Source of the DNA: Nematocida parisii ERTm1
Taxonomy: Eukaryota; Microsporidia
Reading direction: 5' to 3'
DNA length: 64,000 nucleotides
Assembly: GCF_000250985.1 (NCBI RefSeq)
Contig: NW_013524646.1
Span: forward strand, 275,601-339,600
Of this stretch, positions 53,051 through 62,213 are shown piece by piece; position 1 is the first letter of the stretch, and every line of letters begins with the position of its first letter. The translations under genes were made by a program, and so were the position numbers. The notes under the pieces were generated by a model. It saw only the letters and a list, made by a program, of their open reading frames with translations, was not told the origin of the DNA and made no database searches.

Positions 53051-55762
53051 ATGAAAAAACAGGCAGTTCCTCTGATCATACTGACAATAATGCTATCATG
53101 CATGCACAGTAGAATAAGTCTGGTGGAAATGAAAGGTATTTTAAGTACAGCAATTGAGGAATCACATGAAAAAACAACAATAAACCCGGATGGACCCCTT
53201 AACCCACTCTATGGATATATATACCATGCGGCAGGGTACGTGCATAATAAGAGATTCTTCTCACCAGAGATAAAAACTGATTATACACTGAGAAATATAG
53301 GAAATCCAGATGATGTACAGATATCGTACGAATTTAACAGAAAACCAGCAAAGGACAAAGCATGCCCAGTGAAAGACCATTCATTGAATATAAACCAGTA
53401 CTTATACGAATACCATACACAGCTGATAAAAATGTTTCCATCACCAGGAGAAGAGATTAATATTGCAGTGGGAAGAAACAGCTCATTTACAAAGTTTCTT
53501 AGATCAGAGAATGCTAAACCATACACAGCACAGATCCTTGCATCACTCCTGCTCCTCTCAGAAGGAGTTAATATTCCAATTGGTGTGAGTACTATTAACC
53601 AACAGAAAATGCTTATCCTATATAACAGAGACAAGACAAAAGTGCATTTTCGCATAAACATGCGAGTCATTACAAAAATCATAGATGACACGACGTGTGC
53701 ATACAACCTACAGGGTGAAGCCATTAATATAATCAAATTCTTTGTAAAGTACAAAGATACGTCAATTCTACAGGAAGACAGAATTCAAGAACCTTCTAGT
53801 GTAGAAGAGTTTAGAAGTGGTAAATTTCTAAATACGCCCAGATTTCTTATACAAATGTACATCCATGAGTTTATAGACACAGAAGAAGATTATATACAGC
53901 TGGCAAAGTCAATATACACACTTTTAAATGAAAGCTTAGATGTTCTGTACATGATGGACACAACACTAGAAAGTGTAAATGAGATAGAACATATAAATGA
54001 CGTATTAAAGAAATACTTCACTGTGGATTTATCACATAATCATACGAATGAGTACATATGTGATATTGAAGAGTTTGAGAATATATTAGATACGTATGCA
54101 GTCTGTCCGTTTATACACTTTAGTCAGCTACCTGTGTACACCAGAGTACCAATGTACATTAGAAAGACTTCTGCGTTTATAGAAAATCAGATACATTACT
54201 ACAGTAATTGTGCTGAAACCGCTATACTGAGCCTGTTCTTCTCTCTAGCGTATAACCCAGAGAGTAGAACTTATACTACTGCAAGCATGCCCAATGCATC
54301 ATCAGATTTAAGTTGGTTCTTTAATGAGCACAGCCGGTATAAGCAAACAATAAATAATAAAATGCACCGAGACTGGTGTAAAGTAGTTGCAGACTTGCCC
54401 TGTGAAAATATCTGTTACATAAACAACAGAAATGAAATTAAAAGTGGAATAATAAACTTTCTTTATACAGTCATAGAAATAACAGGAGAATCCACTAAAA
54501 CCATTAAAAAGTTACAGAAAATAGTGAATGATATTAAAATCAGCCCATACATTAATAGTTATACAGAGGATAAACTAACTCGCTACTTGAATGACCTGTT
54601 TAAAAGGCTTTCATGTAATAAAGAAGTAACAGTAACATGTAAAAACATTAAGAAATCCCCAGAGAATAACCAAGTAGATGTATTCGGAATAATTGAAATA
54701 AAATTCTCACATAATAATATACAGGGCGGAATCGGACTGTCCTTTAATAAAGGCCATACATACGCGTACGTCCTATCCTCTGCTGTTACATTCACATTGA
54801 ATGATTTTAACAGAGTTACAGCCCTAAAGAACAAATACGAATCTATAAAGAAGCCAGTGGGATACGCAATTATTGAGTATATAACGAAACAAACAGATAT
54901 TTTTACTATGGAAGAACACCTGGCCGCATTTATACAAAAGGAACAAGTACAGAAAATAATTAAAAAAGGAAGCACAGAGATAAATGAAATATTCGTAACA
55001 GCAAAAATCAGTTCTGTTAACTATAAAATAATCCTGGTGACGAATATGCTCATATGGTCTATAACTGAAGAATTATCCCAAGACCATCCAGTAATTAGAC
55101 TTGTACATAACCTGCTGGGAAGTGTGCCATTACACGATCAAAATACAAGAGAAGAAATTTTCAGTGCTCTAAGATACATTAAAGGTGTACACCAATTATA
55201 CCCTAATATAGACTTCCCCACTGGACACTCTCTTGGTATAGAGTGTGATACATACGAACTATTCTGCGTATTCTCATGTATTTTAGATATGGATAACCCA
55301 AAAGTCTTATTACAGTGCTTATGTAAGTATATGACGATAACTAACAGTGCATGCTTTGATTGGAACCCTCTTACAACAAAAACCCTCAGTGAGAGAATAT
55401 TCAACTGCATATTCAGCCAGAGAAGCATCAATATCCTAAATCGACTACAAATGCGTATGCTTACATTCTGGAAGCATAATCCAAGTGTGCGTAACTGGGT
55501 AAACCTGTCCTGGCTTATATACGCATGTAATGACCCAAATCCATCCAAAGAATTCATCCTTGCAGTATATAAGAATATTGACTTGAGAGAGTATCTGCCA
55601 GTACAAGACTCAAATATAGCAGGCAGTACCTACACAAACGCCTTATTCACTATAATGAACATGCAGAAGGATTTTGAGGAAATAGAGGGCTTAAACCACC
55701 CTAAAATCAGGTTTAAGAAGGTCTTACAAAATGCCAGGAATATCCTTACGTATAACAGATGA
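53051..55762 (+). CDS. large secreted protein, family A (second member)
   Basis: 903 residues with a signal peptide (MKKQAVPLIILTIMLSCMHSRISL). It is paralogous over its length with the 13.4-16.1 kb gene (shared YHTQLIKMF, ILASLLLLSEGVNIPIGV, KFLNTPRFLIQMYIHEFI, PNASSDLSWFF), but with far less AT-biased codon use. Several N-glycosylation-type sites are present. No transmembrane segment beyond the leader. The function is unknown; secretion into the parasite surface or host is inferred. Confidence 0.72.
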   Translation: MKKQAVPLIILTIMLSCMHSRISLVEMKGILSTAIEESHEKTTINPDGPLNPLYGYIYHAAGYVHNKRFFSPEIKTDYTLRNIGNPDDVQISYEFNRKPAKDKACPVKDHSLNINQYLYEYHTQLIKMFPSPGEEINIAVGRNSSFTKFLRSENAKPYTAQILASLLLLSEGVNIPIGVSTINQQKMLILYNRDKTKVHFRINMRVITKIIDDTTCAYNLQGEAINIIKFFVKYKDTSILQEDRIQEPSSVEEFRSGKFLNTPRFLIQMYIHEFIDTEEDYIQLAKSIYTLLNESLDVLYMMDTTLESVNEIEHINDVLKKYFTVDLSHNHTNEYICDIEEFENILDTYAVCPFIHFSQLPVYTRVPMYIRKTSAFIENQIHYYSNCAETAILSLFFSLAYNPESRTYTTASMPNASSDLSWFFNEHSRYKQTINNKMHRDWCKVVADLPCENICYINNRNEIKSGIINFLYTVIEITGESTKTIKKLQKIVNDIKISPYINSYTEDKLTRYLNDLFKRLSCNKEVTVTCKNIKKSPENNQVDVFGIIEIKFSHNNIQGGIGLSFNKGHTYAYVLSSAVTFTLNDFNRVTALKNKYESIKKPVGYAIIEYITKQTDIFTMEEHLAAFIQKEQVQKIIKKGSTEINEIFVTAKISSVNYKIILVTNMLIWSITEELSQDHPVIRLVHNLLGSVPLHDQNTREEIFSALRYIKGVHQLYPNIDFPTGHSLGIECDTYELFCVFSCILDMDNPKVLLQCLCKYMTITNSACFDWNPLTTKTLSERIFNCIFSQRSINILNRLQMRMLTFWKHNPSVRNWVNLSWLIYACNDPNPSKEFILAVYKNIDLREYLPVQDSNIAGSTYTNALFTIMNMQKDFEEIEGLNHPKIRFKKVLQNARNILTYNR

Positions 55763-55987
55763 AATATGCGCAGCGTAATAATAACAAGAAAGTATGCCAC
55801 ACAAAAATAAATTCTTAGTGCTTTTTAACTTATAGCCACCCACTCCCTTCTCATGTGATAAATAACCCGAATTTCACTCTCTCTGCTATGTAATACTGAA
55901 TTACCACCTAGAAATTCTGTGGATTATGAAATGATTCTGTATGGAATAAATCAGAAGGAGACCATTTATTAACTCTCAGCCCATCAA

Positions 55988-57043
55988 TCAAATAAAGAAA
56001 GCCACAATAAGAAGAACACCTCCAACGCATCCCACTTTGATCATCACATTACCACCGCTTGTCTTAATTAGTTTAGACACGCTGTCAGAAATAGAAGACT
56101 TCTTACTCACATCCCCTTTTGCTGTACTGCTCATACGTGCATTGTTCTCAATCGTATCAACAATCTTCTGTGCTGAAGACTCTTCTGGATCAGCATTCAT
56201 TGAAAGAAGCTCTTCTCTCCTGTTAGCTGTGCTGCTTTTTCTTAAATCACTGGGGTTACTTGGTGCAGCCGACTTTAGTCCGGTGTTCACGTTATAGTCT
56301 GCGTGCCTAAGCCCAAACACTTTAAGAAGTTCGATCAGCCCATCAATACTGTCAAGTGTGTATGAGTATTTATCCCTCATTACAAGAACCATACAGTCTG
56401 TTGTTGGCTCAATCATATTCGCAGCAAGTGATCTGCTAAGTGTATCTAAAAAGTGTGGATCATTATAGTCCATAACATCATAATTAGGCTCACACACAGT
56501 CACTCCCAGCTCCAAGCAGTATTCAATGTCATCAGAGTAGTACCCCTGCCTAGGCAGTCTGGCTGATCCGGGCATTACGCCTATTACCTCCATATACTTG
56601 TCTACGCACGCCTTTATTCTGCTTCTTGCCTCATGCATAGTTACCTCTGTGAAAGGCATGTCGTGAGTAATTGATAGGCCGATTGTATGCCCATTCTTCA
56701 GAATCTCTGTAACAATAGGAATAGTCTTCTTGTCTATATTAAATGGGTCCAGATAGAATCCGCAGTTCTTCTTATACTTTTTAAGAATACTCAAAAGCCT
56801 TAAAGTATTCCCAGTGGGACTCCCATCAAATGTGAGAGAGAATGTTCCTGCGTACTTTCCCCCCTTTACAGTCAGCTCGTCTTTTAAAGATGTCTCCTGT
56901 ATACGCACTGCCTCACTTAGTAAGTCATCAATTAAATTTGGATCTGAGTCCATCATAGCCTCTGTAAGAATGCTTTTTATGGTCTCTATGCCTGGCTCTG
57001 TTTCCTCAACATACTCTTCCTGCTCATAGTCTGTGTACCCCAT
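55988..57043 (-). CDS. microsporidian chitin-deacetylase-like protein, main part (second frame)
   Basis: 351 residues if started at the ATG at 57043. A NodB-like polysaccharide-deacetylase domain covers about 60-260: GTFSLTFDGSPTGNTLRLLSILKKYKKNCGFYLDP, then NGHTIGLSITHDMPF, then VMPGSARLPRQGYYSDDIEYCLELG. The canonical TFDDGP and H-x3-H metal motifs are altered (TFDGSP; only GHTIGLSITHD remains), as reported for microsporidian homologues thought to be inactive. A C-terminal hydrophobic segment (MIKVGCVGGVLLIVAFFI) would anchor it in the membrane. Without the neighbouring frame it has no signal peptide, so the frame at 56986-57237 is probably its start. Confidence 0.72.
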   Translation of the reverse strand: MGYTDYEQEEYVEETEPGIETIKSILTEAMMDSDPNLIDDLLSEAVRIQETSLKDELTVKGGKYAGTFSLTFDGSPTGNTLRLLSILKKYKKNCGFYLDPFNIDKKTIPIVTEILKNGHTIGLSITHDMPFTEVTMHEARSRIKACVDKYMEVIGVMPGSARLPRQGYYSDDIEYCLELGVTVCEPNYDVMDYNDPHFLDTLSRSLAANMIEPTTDCMVLVMRDKYSYTLDSIDGLIELLKVFGLRHADYNVNTGLKSAAPSNPSDLRKSSTANRREELLSMNADPEESSAQKIVDTIENNARMSSTAKGDVSKKSSISDSVSKLIKTSGGNVMIKVGCVGGVLLIVAFFI

Positions 57044-57237
57044 GGTGCATACTCAACATACTCCACTGGTGCATACTCAACATACTCCACTGGTGCATAC
57101 TCAACATACTCTACTGGTGAATATTCAACATACTCTACTGGATTTGGGTTAACATATTCCATTTGATCATAATAGACTGGTACGAGTTCGGTTCTAGCTA
57201 TATAAAATAGCACAACTATTCCGAATAATAATCTCAT
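56986..57237 (-). CDS. signal peptide and VEY-repeat start of the chitin-deacetylase-like gene (first frame)
   Basis: From the ATG at 57237: a signal peptide (MRLLFGIVVLFYIARTELVPVYYD) followed by four copies of an 8-residue unit (PVEYVEYA/S) encoded by 24-bp tandem repeats. After the last unit this frame becomes atypical (WGTQTMSRKS), while the -1 frame continues with MGYTDYEQEEYVEETEPG, retaining the EYVE theme, into the deacetylase domain. The two are therefore most likely one gene with a one-base break near 57040. Confidence 0.65.
   Translation of the reverse strand: MRLLFGIVVLFYIARTELVPVYYDQMEYVNPNPVEYVEYSPVEYVEYAPVEYVEYAPVEYVEYAPWGTQTMSRKSMLRKQSQA
57047..57150 (-). repeat. 24-bp tandem repeat
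   Basis: Four units of about 24 bp (GGTGCATACTCAACATACTC on the + strand), the first three nearly identical and the fourth diverged. They encode the PVEYVEYA repeats. Confidence 0.9.
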
Positions 57238-57264
57238 AATTGTCTCATACACTGGCTGTATTAT

Positions 57265-58080
57265 ACTATATGTGTTTCTATATTAGGAAATACCTCGTAT
57301 ACTTCTGTATATAGAATTATCCCTTTTAAGAGTTTATTATACATCAAAAAAGGAAAAATAAATACACCCCCAGACCATAAGACCAAGTAAGTACATAATG
57401 ACTCATACTAAAAATATAACACAGCCATACATTACATATAATAATGCATAATACCCTTACCACACAGAAGTACTTGGCCTAAATTAACATAATAATATAC
57501 CACCAGTACACTTCCACTTTATACTCATCATAATAATAGAGTGTATAAGGAATACTCCATGACTTATTTTATACCATAGACATATTCTTATGTATATACC
57601 TATAATTACTCCTGCCTATAGTTCTATTATATAAATAATTTCGGGTTATGTCGGGTTATGTATAATGAATATTTTTTAATTCTTTATCGTATTTATGTCT
57701 AATAATTTTTAGTATTCTCCGAATTAAGAATATTTAAAATTTGTCAAAGCAAGAAATTCTTATATAATTTACAAAAATTCTTATTTTATTAATTGTTTAT
57801 CAATATGATTGTATTAACTAATTTATACTATAAATAGAATATAAAGAGTACTTGAAGTGTTTATACAGTATAAATTACTATAATAACTAAAACTTTTTAT
57901 ATATTGTGCAATAAGTAATAATGCAGTTAATAATAAAAAATTAATTAGAATATATAACACATAGCGTAATTAATTATTTCGGGTTATATCGGGCTGATTA
58001 TGTCATAAAGGCAAATAATTATATTCTTAATAAACCCCTGTATATTTTGCATATAATGGCTAAAATAAAAATTCAAAAAC
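57265..58080. other. non-coding spacer, divergent promoters
   Basis: 816 bp between two start codons. No ORF or RNA-gene signature. Two TCGGGTTAT tandem pairs (57641-57660 and 57978-57995) and one diverged 12-mer copy (TTGTGCAATAAGTAATAA near 57904), the only one I noticed outside the central block. Confidence 0.5.
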
Positions 58081-61000
58081 ATGAGAAATTTAAAAATAAC
58101 AATGATTACAAGAATGAGAATACTCGGATTTATTCTGATTATGCACGCGTGCTTAATTATACTAACAAAAAATACCACAGTTCACTGTACATCAATTGAA
58201 GATATCTTTAATTCATTAGTTGATAATACAAGTAATTATACAAACCCACAATACGCACAGAATTACAGTCATTCCATGGTAAATGAGGATATAAATAATC
58301 CATACGGTGCCCAAGAAGAACCAGTTTGTAGTGATACATCTATAATAGAATTAATGAAAATACCAACTTCAGATTTATTCAATCCAGAACCCATAAATAC
58401 ACACAGTGGCTATAACCCGAATCCCCCGAACCAAACCATGTATACCGCACGTGCTTTTAATAATCCCACACAAATGGTACCATCACAGTATACTAGTAAT
58501 AATCCATTATATGGAGGTGGTTCAAGCCGTACGGAAGAGGCACCTTCATCTTTGTATGCAAATATAAAAAGAAAACTGGTTGAGCCTATAAAAAGTATAT
58601 TTCCAAAGAGGTTTGTTGCTAAGCCTCCTATATTTTGCGTGACTAGAGATTCATATGAGTATAAGAAGTTCATAGAAAAACTGCACAAGCATAGATTGTC
58701 TGTGAAAAATAATAATGAAAACAATCAACACACTGCTCCATCATTCTATAACCAAATAGTAGATAATATTGCTGTTAAAAATGTGAATAAAGAATTAATA
58801 GATCGTATAAGCACTATAACAAAAAAGAATCATAATCTATGGACAGGTCTGCAATCTATTAAAGAAGAAAGTACAAAAACAAAGCTAGCGATAATTAAAG
58901 GAGTGTTAAGTTGTTTTTATAATCTGAGTCCTATATTTCAATCCTGTGAAGTTCTATACTATAATAGAATTATGCAGGATTTAAATAATTATTTTTATAG
59001 AAATATTATTTCTTCTTATAATACGCATATAATAGAAGATTTATTACAGACAGAAAATAGAATAAAACTAAATGAATTCAATCCATATAAATCCACACTT
59101 GGTGACATATACATTAAAAATAATATAAACCATTTGTGGCATGCAGAGAGCATTCTGATGTCTTGTACTAATATACATATAGAGTGCTCTAACGATTTGC
59201 CTGCGTGTACTGTTGAGCTAAAAAGACAGTTGCTCTTTATTCTATGCATTCCAGAAATATATGAAGATTTGTTTTATATGAAGTATGAAGATATTGATAT
59301 ACTAAGGGATTTAATTATAAAAAGCACTTCTAATAGGATTTATAGGCCTATACATAATATGTTTTGTATTATAGAATACTTACACGGGTTTATTCATAAA
59401 AATGCAGAAATAATGGATGCGTCCTTTAAAAAAATACAAGAAATTGATGATATTGTGTGTTACCTATATGATGTTAACTATATTACAATATATCATTTTG
59501 TATATACCGTATTTGCCTACTTCTATAAGTATTCTTTATATTTATATAAAATAGACCCAAAAGTGCTTATAAGCAACACAGATCCACAATTACAAAAAGA
59601 CTGCAATTATATGGCTAAAAAAAAGTATACAAAAATTCCAGAAGACAGAATAATTTCATATAAAGGAAAAGATTCTGTTATGTTATTTAATTATATTAAA
59701 TGCATGGTTCAATTCAAATGCATTTCTGGTTCTATGCCAGCAAATGAAAGAATGTTAGACAACATAATAGACAAACAAATCCGTTATAACTATGTGTATA
59801 AAGAGAATATGAATATATCTTATTGCCATCACTACCACGTGCAAGTTGTAGACAATAGTGCACATCGTGTGCATATTATGCATATTCCTTTCTTTGTTTT
59901 TAATGACGATGAAACTATTAAGTATAACTATATACACACACTTGAAGATATTGTAGATTATATAAAGAGAGTATCTCGTATTAGCGAGAAGAAAAAAAAT
60001 ACATTGGTTAATAATGTATATCCATTCAAATATAATAGAGCAGAAAAAACATGGTCAATGGTAACTAAGCTGGCTAACACAGAGGCTAAAAGAAGAAAGT
60101 TAGATGTCACAGAGAATGAAATGAATAAAACAATGGAAGAAATGCATAATTCTGGATTTGATGTTGTATTCTACTATATAAAAGAGAATATAAATATAAC
60201 AGAATTTGTATTTGCGCAGTTTAATTCTATAGGTGAAATGGTTATTAATAAAGCGTATGAAGAGGACAGAGAGGAAGCAAAGAAGTTATTTGATGGATGT
60301 AAAGTAAATGAGGATTCAATACGAATTCCTTTATTCCTTCCCAAGCTAATGACATCAGCTATTCACATGGGGCCATACGTTCTAAAGTCCAAGGCGATAT
60401 ATCAATCTAAGACTCTAGGCGATTACCAAGACTTAGTCCCCATTGAATTTTCTAATTGGCTAGATCATCTTGTGAATACAAACAGTTTAAACCAGAAAAA
60501 ACTCATAGAAGTAGCTAAGAAATATAGGCAGTGTATAAATTATTACAGTGACTTTGTTATACTAGGATTGAATCATGCATACGAAGACTGTTACTGTTAT
60601 TTCATGAATGTTACGACAACACTAACATTAGAAAACACCATAAAGCTTACTTGGAATACAAAAAAACAGTATACCTTAGGAGAATATACTAATTACAAAA
60701 TAGATTTAGCTTCTCAGCATGAAAATAGTGCTATAACCGAAGCAGAATATAGAAATAACATAATGCTAGCAACCTCTTTCTTAAATATATTTCAAAGAAG
60801 GCATGTATCACAAGACATGCTTTATTATGGAATATGTGTGTGTGTACCAAAAGAAACAAATACTAGCATAGTATCGATTATTGCATGCCCAGAAATGAAA
60901 AGCCAGTTACATGAGTTATTCAGCCAAAATAATGAGATGTATTGCATGCTTAGCCCAGAAATAAGAGAAAACAGCCAAAAATTAATGGATTGTCTAAATA

Positions 61001-61113
61001 CACAAATCTCAAATCTACACAAATTTTCTAGAATACAGGTAACTGTGAAATGTGTTAATTATACAAAGTCTAAGCTGGGACTGCACTATAATATTTTAAA
61101 TATTTTCTTCTAA
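58081..61113 (+). CDS. large secreted protein, family B
   Basis: 1010 residues, ATG at 58081. A leader with a hydrophobic segment (MRILGFILIMHACLIILT, residues about 12-29) precedes a Pro/Asn/Ser-rich region (30-160) and a basic patch (KRKLVEPIKSIFPKRFVAK, about 165-185). A long helical domain follows to the end, containing YCHHYHVQVVDNSAHRVHIMHIP. There is no other membrane segment. It is paralogous to the gene starting at 62214. No known domain. Nematocida large secreted families are the closest concept; assignment to a named family was not possible. Confidence 0.7.
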   Translation: MRNLKITMITRMRILGFILIMHACLIILTKNTTVHCTSIEDIFNSLVDNTSNYTNPQYAQNYSHSMVNEDINNPYGAQEEPVCSDTSIIELMKIPTSDLFNPEPINTHSGYNPNPPNQTMYTARAFNNPTQMVPSQYTSNNPLYGGGSSRTEEAPSSLYANIKRKLVEPIKSIFPKRFVAKPPIFCVTRDSYEYKKFIEKLHKHRLSVKNNNENNQHTAPSFYNQIVDNIAVKNVNKELIDRISTITKKNHNLWTGLQSIKEESTKTKLAIIKGVLSCFYNLSPIFQSCEVLYYNRIMQDLNNYFYRNIISSYNTHIIEDLLQTENRIKLNEFNPYKSTLGDIYIKNNINHLWHAESILMSCTNIHIECSNDLPACTVELKRQLLFILCIPEIYEDLFYMKYEDIDILRDLIIKSTSNRIYRPIHNMFCIIEYLHGFIHKNAEIMDASFKKIQEIDDIVCYLYDVNYITIYHFVYTVFAYFYKYSLYLYKIDPKVLISNTDPQLQKDCNYMAKKKYTKIPEDRIISYKGKDSVMLFNYIKCMVQFKCISGSMPANERMLDNIIDKQIRYNYVYKENMNISYCHHYHVQVVDNSAHRVHIMHIPFFVFNDDETIKYNYIHTLEDIVDYIKRVSRISEKKKNTLVNNVYPFKYNRAEKTWSMVTKLANTEAKRRKLDVTENEMNKTMEEMHNSGFDVVFYYIKENINITEFVFAQFNSIGEMVINKAYEEDREEAKKLFDGCKVNEDSIRIPLFLPKLMTSAIHMGPYVLKSKAIYQSKTLGDYQDLVPIEFSNWLDHLVNTNSLNQKKLIEVAKKYRQCINYYSDFVILGLNHAYEDCYCYFMNVTTTLTLENTIKLTWNTKKQYTLGEYTNYKIDLASQHENSAITEAEYRNNIMLATSFLNIFQRRHVSQDMLYYGICVCVPKETNTSIVSIIACPEMKSQLHELFSQNNEMYCMLSPEIRENSQKLMDCLNTQISNLHKFSRIQVTVKCVNYTKSKLGLHYNILNIFF

Positions 61114-62213
61114 ATGAGAGAAAATATAGAAATCCTAAAATTATATTTAACTTACTATTTATGTATTACTATTTTATTCTAATATACATGCATAATGAAA
61201 TAAATTATTTTTCTAAAGAATATTTAAAATAAACCTTTCACTTTTATATTTTTATTGTTGTCTTTTTTATAGAAAATAATTTATTAATATAAAAAATGAG
61301 AGAGCTCAACTAGATGAATAGTTAATGCTACGCTCCAATTTCTTATACCTCGTACACGGGTTCTCTATTTTCCTAGATATGCAGTAGCAGGTCAATGTTG
61401 TTGACTGCTGGAATTAATGACATTGACTGCTTCAACATAATGGGGAATTTAATGTCTTACTAGACCAATTAGATTATTAAAATTTCATTTTGGCTTAATT
61501 GGTTTAGAATAATATGTTAAATGTTTTTGATTTGCAGATTAGTTAAATTAAATTTCTTTGCCAAGCATACAATGTATCAAGAAATAGAACCCGAAAAAAA
61601 TATAGAAGGGCTATGCTATATAAAACTGTCTATAATAGGGATGACTCGCATTGATGGCAAACATTATTATATTTAACCAATTTAATTTTAAGCTAAATTG
61701 TCTTATCGGGCTGTTTGCTATTAGACTAAATGTAATATTAACATGTAATCATATTGTATTCATTATTATAGACGAAGCACATTAAACAATATTGAAGTGC
61801 AGTAGAAAAATAATATAACATTCATAATAACATAGCACAAGATAGATACATTATTTGTAAGCTTTCTTTATTATAGTTATAAGCATGACTGCGTGTGGTA
61901 ATGCATTGAATTACAATAGTGTGTGATGTGCTTGGCGTTTAGTTGAATTACATGATACATATCCATATGATTCTTCTCCTTTTTATTATGAAGTGCGCTT
62001 CTTAAATAATTAGAGTTTGACCTGCGTCTGTGATATTCTGAGTATTTGTTTTTTTAATTTCACCGCATGTGCATGCACTCCTAATGAATACATAGGACCC
62101 TTTGTATAAGTAGCAGTTTTATTACATTTTATTTTAACTCTAAACAATTAGATTTCTTAAAATGCACTTAATATACTTCAAAATGAAATATATGCTGTTT
62201 TAATTTATAAAAT
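61114..62213. other. spacer between family B genes
   Basis: 1.1 kb, AT-rich, without ORFs of note, RNA-gene boxes or the 12-mer. An imperfect inverted repeat GTCAATGTTGTTGAC lies near 61393. No recognisable remnant of a family member was seen, so the two B genes are separate copies rather than a broken tandem. Confidence 0.4.
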
